Notes under the pieces: generated by a model
Database searches by the model: none
Told to the model about the DNA's origin: nothing
What the model saw: only the letters and a program-made list of their open reading frames with translations
NCBI GenBank assembly: GCA_040954595.2
Contig: CM082580.2
Location: forward strand, 1,736,001 to 1,800,000
Source: Balanoglossus misakiensis
Taxonomy: Eukaryota; Hemichordata
Direction of reading: 5' to 3'
Length of the DNA stretch: 64,000 bases
Shown here: piece after piece, positions 9,943-19,500 of the stretch
How positions within the stretch are numbered: the first letter of the stretch is position 1
Layout of the letters: every line of letters begins with the position of its first letter
Translations under genes and position numbers: made by a program

Positions 9943-12102
9943 TCACTGCATATATTCGCAGCGAAGTAGAAATTCATTGTAACCATTTCGCGATGGCGCT
10001 TGAATGACCCCTTCTTCTCCCTTTTTACCAATTAGATTCGTGTGTGTTGCTTTTTGACGTATCAGTGGCCAGAACGGCTCCAAGAAGCGCCCTCTTGGGA
10101 CTATGACTGTGGCTGTATACCGTTTATCTACGATGTGTCGGAGGACCGCATGCACCAATGGAAATGGCGGGTAGATATATAAGGTTTCCTGCCTAGAAAA
10201 TGTGTGCTGGAAAAAGTTGACACCTTCACTTCTGGTTTGCTGAAATGGGGAGACGAACCGTGTTAGTTTTGCATTTGAGCTGTTTGCCATTGCATCAACG
10301 TGGTGTGGGCCAAATTTCTCTTCCAGTAATTGCCACGCACGTGGAGACAGACTTGAATTCTTTAGTGAGATATCGCGAGATGCTCCATCAGCTTCGTTTT
10401 CTGCGGATCTGACATGTATTAGCTTCAGTGTGACGTTGTTGTCCACGCAAAAACGGAATATTTTCCTGATAATTTCGTTGAGGGCGTTCGATTTGGTGCC
10501 TGGGACTCCATTTGACCATACCTGGACCAGTGTCATAGAATCCACGTGTACATCGAGCCGCGTGCTCTTAACAGATCCCTGGAATGCGATCAGTGCTCGA
10601 GACAGTGCTTCCGCCTCCTTCAGGACGATTGGGTTTTGTCTCCATACTGTCTCCCACATATCACTGACAGTGGTATCCGTGGCTTCTGTGTCCGATCTAT
10701 GTAATACAGCACCCCATTTGTAAGAACTGGCGTCTGTAGACATGGTTACCCGGACATGGTTTTCAGTTGGCCAACGGAATGTCCTTGGGGTTGTGACCAC
10801 TTGTACCCACTCTTGCAATTCTTCTCTGAGTGGGCCTTTGATTGGCACCATGTACTTTGCCTGTTTATTGGCGGCAGCAATTGAGTGTGCCATCTGACGG
10901 ATATATAGACGAGCACACGGGATAGCAAGGGAGAACGAGACACACTTTCCCATGATCCTTTGTAGGGATGATAATGGAGCGATACGACCGTCCAATACTT
11001 GGTTAACTAGCGTTATAAAAGTATGCCTCTTCTCGTCGGGTATTGAGAATGCGTTGGCTACTGTGTCGACGGTCATACCCAGCATAATTAGAGACTGTGT
11101 TGGTCTGAGGACGCTCTTATCTAAAGATATAAAATATCCCGCATCTATACATAACTTGATTAATATATAGGCCGCAGCTTCAGTGAGTTGGTACCTGGTC
11201 CATTCGTTGTCGGTAGTTGCTTGTGGTAAGCATAGTGCGCCCACATGTCTGTCGTCGATGTACTGTATACATGGTACGCCAAGAGACCTCGCATAGCTGG
11301 TAATACAGTATCCCACGTTCTGGTATATGAAGGCGGATAATTTCCATCCAAACGGTAGAGTGTTGTTCACATACCAGGATCCCGCCCACTGGAAACCAAC
11401 GTAACGTCTTTCGTCCTCTGCCAGTAGGATGTGATCGTATCCGCTCTTGTCATCGCATTTTATTTGATAATCACACGATTGCAGATATTTTGAAACTTCT
11501 ATCAGCTTATCCAATTTAAAAGGCATGTCCTTCATCCAAAGGTTGAGAAATCTCATATCGATACATAGACGAGGCTTTTGGGGTTCAATTGTGATGGGCA
11601 TAACTATATGAGGGGGAGGGGCACACCCTACTCTGCCCCACACCGAAATGGCTCCAGACTTGATTCTATCTTGCAGGGTATGAGCAATAAATTCTCCGAA
11701 TTTACTACAATTCGGGTTGTTGTAAAATAACTTGTGAGGGGGTGTATCGTGATCGTATTCGACTCCTTTAAATTGTCCCGAAAAGTGACGAGTGTAATCC
11801 GAGATTTTGACCTTCTCCCGCAACCAGGACATAACTAAGTCTTTGTTGTCTAGCCCATTTGTGATGCAATCCCATTCTTGAAGATGTTGATGGACTTCAC
11901 CAGCCTTAAATTCAGCTGCATTTCTATAATTTAACTCTTGGGGGCGGGACAGGGTTCTTCCTAAGGCGACCTCTTCGACAGCTGGATTCCCTCCCATCAC
12001 TTCCTGTCTGGGGGCGCCCTCCCATGATACCCATGAATACGAGACACGTCCACCACTTGCTTGATGAACGGGGTAGTTCAGTTCCCACTGTGGGGTCAAA
12101 AA
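9943..12102 (-). CDS. Reverse transcriptase / RNase H of DIRS-like element
   Basis: An uninterrupted frame of about 720 codons. Numbering from the frame's first non-ATG codon at 12,111: RT motifs KPRLCIDMRFLN (179-190), CDDKSGYDHI (219-228), LPFGWKLSAF (252-261) and the catalytic YIDD (284-287). RNase H follows with D460 (STDAS), E499 (KEAEAL), D524 (HVDS) and D575 (EADGASR). A C-terminal segment of about 130 residues (HVDAMA, RFVSPF, YPPFPLV) matches the region after RNase H in DIRS polyproteins. There is no ATG near the start. TTTGTTTCAG ends at 12,103, a strong splice acceptor, so the exon probably starts at 12,102 and is joined to an upstream donor I could not fix, perhaps within the gag-like exon. 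All catalytic residues are intact. Confidence 0.9.
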   Translation of the reverse strand, partial: FLTPQWELNYPVHQASGGRVSYSWVSWEGAPRQEVMGGNPAVEEVALGRTLSRPQELNYRNAAEFKAGEVHQHLQEWDCITNGLDNKDLVMSWLREKVKISDYTRHFSGQFKGVEYDHDTPPHKLFYNNPNCSKFGEFIAHTLQDRIKSGAISVWGRVGCAPPPHIVMPITIEPQKPRLCIDMRFLNLWMKDMPFKLDKLIEVSKYLQSCDYQIKCDDKSGYDHILLAEDERRYVGFQWAGSWYVNNTLPFGWKLSAFIYQNVGYCITSYARSLGVPCIQYIDDRHVGALCLPQATTDNEWTRYQLTEAAAYILIKLCIDAGYFISLDKSVLRPTQSLIMLGMTVDTVANAFSIPDEKRHTFITLVNQVLDGRIAPLSSLQRIMGKCVSFSLAIPCARLYIRQMAHSIAAANKQAKYMVPIKGPLREELQEWVQVVTTPRTFRWPTENHVRVTMSTDASSYKWGAVLHRSDTEATDTTVSDMWETVWRQNPIVLKEAEALSRALIAFQGSVKSTRLDVHVDSMTLVQVWSNGVPGTKSNALNEIIRKIFRFCVDNNVTLKLIHVRSAENEADGASRDISLKNSSLSPRAWQLLEEKFGPHHVDAMANSSNAKLTRFVSPFQQTRSEGVNFFQHTFSRQETLYIYPPFPLVHAVLRHIVDKRYTATVIVPRGRFLEPFWPLIRQKATHTNLIGKKGEEGVIQAPSRNGYNEFLLRCEYMQ

Positions 12103-12138
12103 CTGAAACAAAAGGAAAACAGCAAAGCTTAGGACACT

Positions 12139-12170
<32 letters not shown>

Positions 12171-12381
12171 GACCCCCCAGACAGGACCCTGCGAAGGCAG
12201 GTTGCTTTTAAAGGGATAGGGCTGTTATTGTTAGCCCCCCTGTCCGAAGGGAAAGGAAAATAAACTACACAAACACTGAGATTACAGAGTCATATTATTT
12301 ATTTTATTTTATTTATTTATTTTTTTTTTGCAATATTTCAATGCATCATCGGAAAAGTTATACGATTATCAGTACAATACA
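12103..12381. other. Non-coding gap between gag-like and RT genes with T27 tract
   Basis: Contains a run of 27 T at 12,138-12,164 (A27 on the sense strand) and a T/ATTT-rich tract at about 12,298-12,330, which supplies AATAAA motifs on the minus strand. It could be an intron ending at the acceptor at 12,103, or the trace of a retroposed poly(A). No gene seen. Confidence 0.5.
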
Positions 12382-12912
12382 TTATTTTTTGTCGGGGCAG
12401 TCCCTCGCAATGTGCCCCAACTTCGCACATACAAAGCATTTAATTCCGGATTGCCCAGCCGAATTTCTTGGTTGCTCTCTTCTATAGTAGGGAGAATACG
12501 GTGTGCGGGTATATGATGTACGAAGTGGATAGGGCATATATCGTCGCGATTCATATTGAGAGAACTGATTAGATGAGCCAGAGTGTTTCATAAACTTGTA
12601 CACTTTTGAAGCTATTTCTTCCTCTTCTTTATTTCCCAATAATAGAATAATTAATCTCCCCGCATCTTCCTCGAAATCGGTAGATTCAAACTGGGAGAGC
12701 ACCGCTCGAAAACGCTGCAATTTTGGATGTGCGGTGGCTGTCGCTCTGTCGACCAGTGCCCTCAAAGCATTAAGTAGTTGGGTTCGGGATACGACTGCTG
12801 GATTGTGGGCCATATCCATTAGCTTTTGTAAAGCCTCTTCGACAGATGCTGTCCCAGCATTCTTTTCCAATAAGAGTAGTTTCTGTTTCAGCTCCAATAG
12901 CTGTTCCTTCAC
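12382..12912 (-). CDS. Gag-like protein, exon 2 (coiled coil and CCHC zinc knuckle)
   Basis: About 175 codons: a Leu/Lys/Glu-rich N-terminal helix likely to form a coiled coil (KEQLLELKQKLLLLEK), a helical middle with an acidic patch (KEEEE), a Tyr/Arg/Ser-rich linker and a C-terminal CFVCAKLGHIARDC knuckle (CX2CX4HX4C) followed by the stop. It is expected to bind element RNA in a particle. The exon starts at 12,912 directly after an acceptor (TTGTATTGTAG), in phase with the exon ending at 16,110. Gag-like proteins with this knuckle are usual in retroelements; which DIRS subgroup is not decided. Confidence 0.75.
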   Translation of the reverse strand: MKEQLLELKQKLLLLEKNAGTASVEEALQKLMDMAHNPAVVSRTQLLNALRALVDRATATAHPKLQRFRAVLSQFESTDFEEDAGRLIILLLGNKEEEEIASKVYKFMKHSGSSNQFSQYESRRYMPYPLRTSYTRTPYSPYYRREQPRNSAGQSGIKCFVCAKLGHIARDCPDKK

Positions 12913-13009
12913 CTACAATACAAACACCGTTTTGTAATGAGTACATCACAGTAACACTAACGCCCATGTACAAAGGTTAACATTATTTTGAATCAATTCT
13001 CCTTCCTTT

Positions 13010-15838
13010 CAGAGCCTCGTACCTTCATTTCATTATGAGCCTCATTGCTTCATTATTGTTATTTTGTATACAAATACATTTTTTTAAAACAATCTCGTTG
13101 CTAGGTTTCATAATCAAAGCCTCGCTGCTTTAAATTCATAACCGAGCTTCACTGCTCTATTTCAATATCCGAGCTTCACTGCTCTAATTCAATAACCGAG
13201 CTTCACTGCTCTATTTCAATAACCGAGCTCCACTGCTCTATTTCAATAACCGAGCTTCACTGCTCTATTTCAATAACCGAGCTCCACTGCTCTAATTCAA
13301 TAACCGAGCTTCACTGCTCTATTTCAATAACCGAGCTCCACTGCTCTATTTCAATAACCGAGCTTCACTGCTCTATTTCAATAACCGAGCTTCACTGCTC
13401 TATTTCAATAACCGAGCTCCACTGCTCTATTTCAATAACCGAGCTTCACTGCTCTATTTCAATAACCGAGCTTCACTGCTCTATTTCAATAACCGAGCTC
13501 CACTGCTCTATTTCAATAACCGAGCTCCACTGCTCTATTTCAATAACCGAGCTCCACTGCTCTAATTCAATAACCGAGCTTCACTGCTCTATTTCAATAA
13601 CCGAGCTCCACTGCTCTATTTCAATAACCGAGCTTCACTGCTCTATTTCAATAACCGAGCTCCACTGCTCTAATTCAATAACCGAGCTTCACTGCTCTAT
13701 TTCAATAACCGAGCTCCACTGCTCTAATTCAATAACCGAGCTTCACTGCTCTATTTCAATAACCGAGCTCCACTGCTCTATTTCAATAACCGAGCTTCAC
13801 TGCTCTATTTCAATAACCGAGCCCCACTGCTCTAATTCAATAACCGAGCTTCACTGCTCTATTTCAATAACCGAGCTCCACTGCTCTATTTCAATAACCG
13901 AGCTTCACTGCTCTATTTCAATAACCGAGCTTCACTGCTCTATTTCAATAACCGAGCTCCACTGCTCTAATTCAATAACCGAGCTCCACAGCTCTAATTG
14001 AATAACCGAGCTTCACTGCTCTATTTCAATAACCGAGCTCCACTGCTCTATTTCAATAACCGAGCTTCACTGCTCTATTTCAATAACCGAGCTCCACTGC
14101 TCTAATTCAATAACCGAGCTTCACTGCTCTATTTCAATAACCGAGCTCCACTGCTCTAATTCAATAACCGAGCTTCACTGCTCTATTTCAATAACCGAGC
14201 TCCACTGCTCTAATTCAATAACCGAGCTTCACTGCTCTATTTCAATAACCGAGCTCCACTGCTCTATTTCAATAACCGAGCTTCACTGCTCTATTTCAAT
14301 AACCGAGCTCCACTGCTCTAATTCAATAACCGAGCTTCACTGCTCTATTTCAATAACCGAGCTCCACTGCTCTATTTCAATAACCGAGTTTCACTGCTCT
14401 ATTTCAATAACCGAGCTCCACTGCTCTAATTCAATAACCGAGCTTCACTGCTCTATTTCAATAACCGAGCTCCACTGCTCTAATTCAATAACCGAGCTTC
14501 ACTGCTCTATTTCAATAACCGAGCTCCACTGCTCTAATTCAATAACCGAGCTTCACTGCTCTATTTCAATAACCGAGCTCCACTGCTCTAATTCAATAAC
14601 CGAGCTTCACTGCTCTATTTCAATAACCGAGCTCCACTGCTCTATTTCAATAACCGAGCTTCACTGCTCTAATTCAATAACCGAGCTTCACTGCTCTATT
14701 TCAATAACCGAGCTCCACTGCTCTATTTCAATAACCGAGCTCCACTGCTCTATTTCAATAACCGAGCTCCACTGCTCTAATTCAATAACCGAGCTCCACT
14801 GCTCTATTTCAATAACCGAGCTCCACTGCTCTAATTCAATAACCGAGCTTCACTGCTCTATTTCAATAACCGAGCTTCACTGCTCTATTTCAATAACCGA
14901 GCTCCACTGCTCTAATTCAATAACCGAGCTTCACTGCTCTATTTCAATAACCGAGCTCCACTGCTCTATTTCAATAACCGAGCTTCACTGCTCTATTTCA
15001 ATAACCGAGCTCCACTGCTCTATTTCAATAACCGAGCTTCACTGCTCTATTTCAATAACCGAGCTCCACTGCTCTAATTCAATAACCGAGCTCCACTGCT
15101 CTATTTCAATAACCGAGCTTCACTGCTCTATTTCAATAACCGAGCTCCACGGCTCTATTTCAATAACCGAGCTTCACTGCTCTATTTCAATAACCGAGCT
15201 CCACTGCTCTAATTCAATAACCGAGCTTCACTGCTCTATTTCAATAACCGAGCTCCACTGCTCTAATTCAATAACCGAGCTTCACTGCTCTATTTCAATA
15301 ACCGAGCTTCACTGCTCTATTTCAATAACCAAGCTCCACTGCTCTATTTCAATAACCGAGCTCCACTGCTCTATTTCAATAACCGTGCTTCACTGCTCTA
15401 TTTCAATAACCGAGCTCCACTGCTCTAATTCAATAACCGAGCTTCACTGCTCTATTTCAATAACCGAGCTCCACGGCTCTAATTCAATAACCGAGCTCCA
15501 CTGCTCTATTTCAATAACCGAGCTTCACTGCTCTATTTCAATAACCAAGCTCCACTGCTCTAATTCAATAACCGAGCTTCACTGCTCTATTTCAATAACC
15601 GAGCTCCACTGCTCTATTTCAATAACCGAGCTTCACTGCTCTATTTCAATAACCGAGCTCCACTGCTCTAATTCAATAACCGAGCTTCACTGCTCTATTT
15701 CAATAACCGAGCTCCACTGCTCTATCTCAATAACCGAGCTTCACTGCTCTATTTCGATAACCGAGCTTCACTGCTCTATTTCAATAACCGAGCTTCACTG
15801 CTCTATTTCAATAACCGAGCCCCAATGCTCTATTTCAT
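13010..15838. repeat. 27-bp minisatellite, about 100 copies, inside gag intron
   Basis: Near-perfect 27-bp units built on CAATAACCGAGC, TTCACT or TCCACT, GCTCTA, then TTTC or ATTC. The T-type unit (GAGCTTCACT...TATTTC) and C-type unit (GAGCTCCACT...TAATTC) tend to alternate, giving a 54-bp higher-order dimer in long stretches. Each unit has a GAGC/GCTC hairpin with a 6-nt loop. Units decay at the 13,010-13,140 edge. A 9-residue repeating frame on the plus strand (15,385-15,840) follows from 27 being a multiple of three and is not considered a gene. Confidence 0.95.
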
Positions 15839-16109
15839 AAAACTGGGCCGCATTGTTCTATCGAAAATGTACAGGCACCTGGCAGTGGGGCCATGTCACG
15901 GTTTTCCACTCCATGCATATTCAATGAGGATACAAACATTCACATTGGGGGCAGGTGGCATGCAGGAATTCAACAGGTGTACGCTGTAGTATAATGGGCG
16001 TCGAGAAAACCCGTTAACAAAGTAATGGGGCATGCCGAATGAAACGTACAAATCTAGACATCGGAATGAACAATAAATAAGGTGTACACGAGAAAGGATT
16101 TATATGTAC

Positions 16110-16358
16110 CTCATTATCTGCGGTCGTTTGAGCGTTCCCTTGACGACTCGGACCCGGAACTTGAATATCTGGTCGGCTCGTCGCCCTTTGCTGAGTTTGC
16201 TGAGTTGGCTGAGATTGGGAGCCGGCATTACTACTTTGGCTGGTAGAAGGCCTGTGTGCAGCTAGGAACGCTGCAACAGCTTGGGTTGCACTCGGCTGTG
16301 CCTCTTCTGTGCCCGGTGGTGGTGGTGGCGGGCTTACCCGTACAGGTGGTTGAGCCAT
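16110..16358 (-). CDS. Gag-like protein, exon 1 (Pro/Gln/Ser-rich N-terminus)
   Basis: Starts with ATG at 16,358 in a good context (GAGAAGATGG). About 83 codons rich in Pro, Gln, Ser and Ala, with a run of six prolines, then a low-complexity QSQPTQQTQQ stretch. It reaches AAT GAG followed by GTACAT, a fair splice donor in phase 0; the open frame beyond it is intronic. Joined in phase to the exon at 12,912, it gives a gag-like protein with a disordered N-terminus. The join is a prediction from splice signals and phase only. Confidence 0.55.
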
Positions 16359-16484
16359 CTTCTCTGCTATATGCTGCCTCCGTGGTTAAGGAATGGTACT
16401 GAGCCCATGTGCGGATATTCGCTGACTTTTGTACGGGTTCTCATGAATATTCATAATAAATTAGCATATGCGGATATATATCGC

Positions 16485-16505
16485 GTAGTGATGCGGCTTT
16501 AAATA
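16485..16505 (-). repeat. Right terminal inverted repeat of DIRS-like element
   Basis: GGCTTTAAATA at 16,495-16,505 is the exact complement of the left end; the preceding GTAGTGATGC aligns with mismatches. The satellite resumes immediately at CTGCCTCGTTT. Confidence 0.7.
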
Positions 16506-16507
16506 AC

Positions 16508-19500
16508 TGCCTCGTTTGTTTACAAAATTCTGTTGTGACGCGCAGAACACATAGATAGGCCTATGCGCATAAGAACGTTTTCCACTAGACTCTGTAGATC
16601 GACGGATAGTTGTAAAATTTCCATGGTTGCTTCCAAACACAGCCTCGTTTATATACCGAATTCTGTTGTGATGCGCAGAACACATAGATAGGCCTATGCG
16701 CATATGAACGTTTTCTACTAGACTCTGTAGATCGAGAGATAGTTCTAAAATTTCCATGTTTGCTTCCAAACAGCCTCGTTTATTTACGGAATTCTGTTTT
16801 GAGGCGCAGAACACATAGATAGGCATATGTGCATAAGAAAGTTTTCCACTATAGACTCTGTAGATCGACGGATAGTTCTAAAATTTCCATGGTTGCTTCC
16901 AAACACAGCCTCGTTTGTTTACAAAATTCTGTTGTGATGCGCAGAACACATATATAGGCCTATGCGCATAAGAACGTTTTCCACTAGACTCTGTAGATCG
17001 ACGGGTAGTTGTAAAATTTCCATGGTTGCTTCCAAACAGCCTCGTTTATTTACCGATTTCTGTTGTGAGGCGCAGAACACATGATAGGCCTATGCGCATA
17101 AGACATTTTTCCACTAGACTCTGTAGATCGACGGATAGTTCTAAAATTTCCATGGTTGCTTCCAAACAGCCTCATTTATTTACCGAATTCTGTTGTGAGG
17201 CACAGAACACGTAATAGGCCTATGCGCATAAGAAAGTTTTCCACCAGACTCTGTAGATCGACGGATAGTTGTAAAATTTCCATGGTTGCTTCCAAATACA
17301 GCCTCGTTTATTTACCGATTTCTGTTGTGATGCGCATAACACATAAATAGGCCTATGCGCATAAGAACGTTTTCCACTAGACTCTGTAGATCGACGGATA
17401 GTTCTAAAATTTCCATGGTTGCTTCCAAACAGCCTCGTTTATTTACCGAATTCTGTTGTGAGGCGCAAAACACGTAATAGGCCTATGCGCATAAGAAACT
17501 TTTCAACTTTAGATCGACGGATAGTTCTAAAATTTCCATGGTTGCTTCAAAACAGTCTCGTGTATTTACAGAATTCTGTTGGGAGGCACAGAACACATAG
17601 ATAGTCCTAAGTGCATAATAAAGTTTTACACTAGACTCTGTAGATCGAGAGATAGTTCTAAAATTTCCATGGTTGCTTCCAAACACAGCCTCGTTTGTTT
17701 ACAAAATTCTGTTGTGATGCGCAGAACACATATATAGGCCTGTGCGCATAAGAACGTTTTCCACGAGACTCTGTAGATCGACGGGCAGTTGTAAAATTTC
17801 CATGGTTGCTTCCAAACAGCCTCGTTTATTTACCGATTTCTGTTGTGAGGCGCAGAACACATGATAGGCCTATGCGCATAAGAAAGTTTTCCACCAGACT
17901 CTGTAGATCGACGGATAGTTCTAAAATTTCCATGGTTGCTTCCAAACAGCCTCGTTTATTTACCGAATTCTGTTGTGAGGCGCAAAACACGTAATAGGCC
18001 TATGCGCATAAGAAACTTTTCAACTTTAGATCGACGGATAGTTCTAAAATTTCCATGGTTGCTTCAAAACAGTCTCGTGTATTTACAGAATTCTGTTGGG
18101 AGGCACAGAACACATAGATAGTCCTAAGTGCATAATAAAGTTTTACACTAGACTCTGTAGATCGAGAGATAGTTCTAAAATTTCCATGGTTGCTTCCAAA
18201 CACAGCCTCGTTTGTTTACAAAATTCTGTTGTGATGCGCAGAACACATATATAGGCCTATGCGCATAAGAACGTTTTCCACTAGACTCTGTAGATCGACG
18301 GGCAGTTGTAAAATGTCCATGGTTGCTTCCAAACAGCCTCGTTTATTTACCGATTTCTGTTGTGAGGCGCAGAACACATGATAGGCCTATACGCATAAGA
18401 AATTTTTCAACTAGACTCTGTAGATCGACGGATAGTTGTAAAATTTCCATGGTTGCTTCCAAACAGCCTCGTTTATTTACCGAATTATGTTGTGAGGCGC
18501 AGAACACGTAATAGGCCTATGCGCATAAGAACGTTTTCCACTAGACTCTGTAGATCGACGGATAGTTCTAAAATTTCCATGGTTGCTTCCAAACAGCCTC
18601 GTTTATTTACCGAATTCTGTTGTGAGGCGCAAAACACGTAATAGGCCTATGCGCATAAGAAACTTTTCAACTTTAGATCGACGGATAGTTCTAAAATTTC
18701 CATGGTTGCTCCAAAACAGTCTCGTGTATTTACGGAATTCTGTTGGGAGGCACAGAACACATAGATAGTCCTAAGTGCATAATAAAGTTTTACACTAGAC
18801 TCTGTAGATCGAGAGATAGTTCTAAAATTTCCATGGTTGCTTCCAAACACAGCCTCGTTTGTTTACAAAATTCTGTTGTGATGCGCAGAACACATATATA
18901 GGCCTATGCGCATAAGAACGTTTTCCACTAGACTCTGTAGATCGACGGGCAGTTGTAAAATGTCCATGGTTGCTTCCAAACAGCCTCGTTTATTTACCGA
19001 TTTCTGTTGTGAGGCGCAGAACACATGATAGGCCTATACGCATAAGAAATTTTTCAACTAGACTCTGTAGATCGACGGATAGTTGTAAAATTTCCATGGT
19101 TGCTTCCAAACAGCCTCGTTTATTTACCGAATTATGTTGTGAGGCGCAGAACACGTAATAGGCCTATGCGCATAAGAACGTTTTCCACTAGACTCTGTAG
19201 ATCGACGGATAGTTCTAAAATTTCCATGGTTGCTTCCAAACAGCCTCGTTTATTTACCGAATTCTGTTGTGAGGCGCAAAACACGTAATAGGCCTATGCG
19301 CATAAGAAACTTTTCAACTTTAGATCGACGGATAGTTCTAAAATTTCCATGGTTGCTCCAAAACAGTCTCGTGTATTTACGGAATTCTGTTGGGAGGCAC
19401 AGAACACATAGATAGTCCTAAGTGCTTAATAAAGTTTTACACTAGACTCTGTAGATCGAGAGATAGTTCTAAAATTTCCATGGTTCTTTCCAAACACAGC

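Larger units (their letters stand above)
8260..16507 (-). mobile_element. DIRS-like tyrosine-recombinase retrotransposon with ALOG-like domain
   Basis: An 8.25-kb insertion in the satellite, read on the minus strand. Gene order in the direction of transcription is gag-like exon 1 (16,358-16,110), minisatellite-filled intron, gag-like exon 2 with zinc knuckle (12,912-12,382), RT/RNase H (12,102-9,943), ALOG-like domain (9,906-9,256) and tyrosine recombinase (to 8,552). The ends carry inverted repeats (TATTTAAAGCC at 8,266-8,276 and its complement at 16,495-16,505). Satellite sequence stops in CCAAAC and resumes with TGCCTCG; AAC occurs at both junctions and there is no longer target duplication, as expected for recombinase-mediated insertion. 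No LTRs, no DDE integrase and no aspartic protease were seen. RT and recombinase frames lack nonsense codons, suggesting a young copy. Confidence 0.85.

Noticed and set aside
10430-11170. Plus-strand frames within the RT gene
   Set aside because: Shadows of the well-supported minus-strand RT/RNase H frame.
12138-12164. T27 tract taken as the 3' poly(A) end of an inserted retroposon
   Set aside because: No target duplication or separate element could be delimited around it; left as part of the non-coding gap in the DIRS-like element.
15385-15840. 151-codon frame with a nine-residue repeat
   Set aside because: Direct consequence of a 27-bp minisatellite; neighbouring units of the same array contain the same frame with breaks, and it is antisense within an intron.
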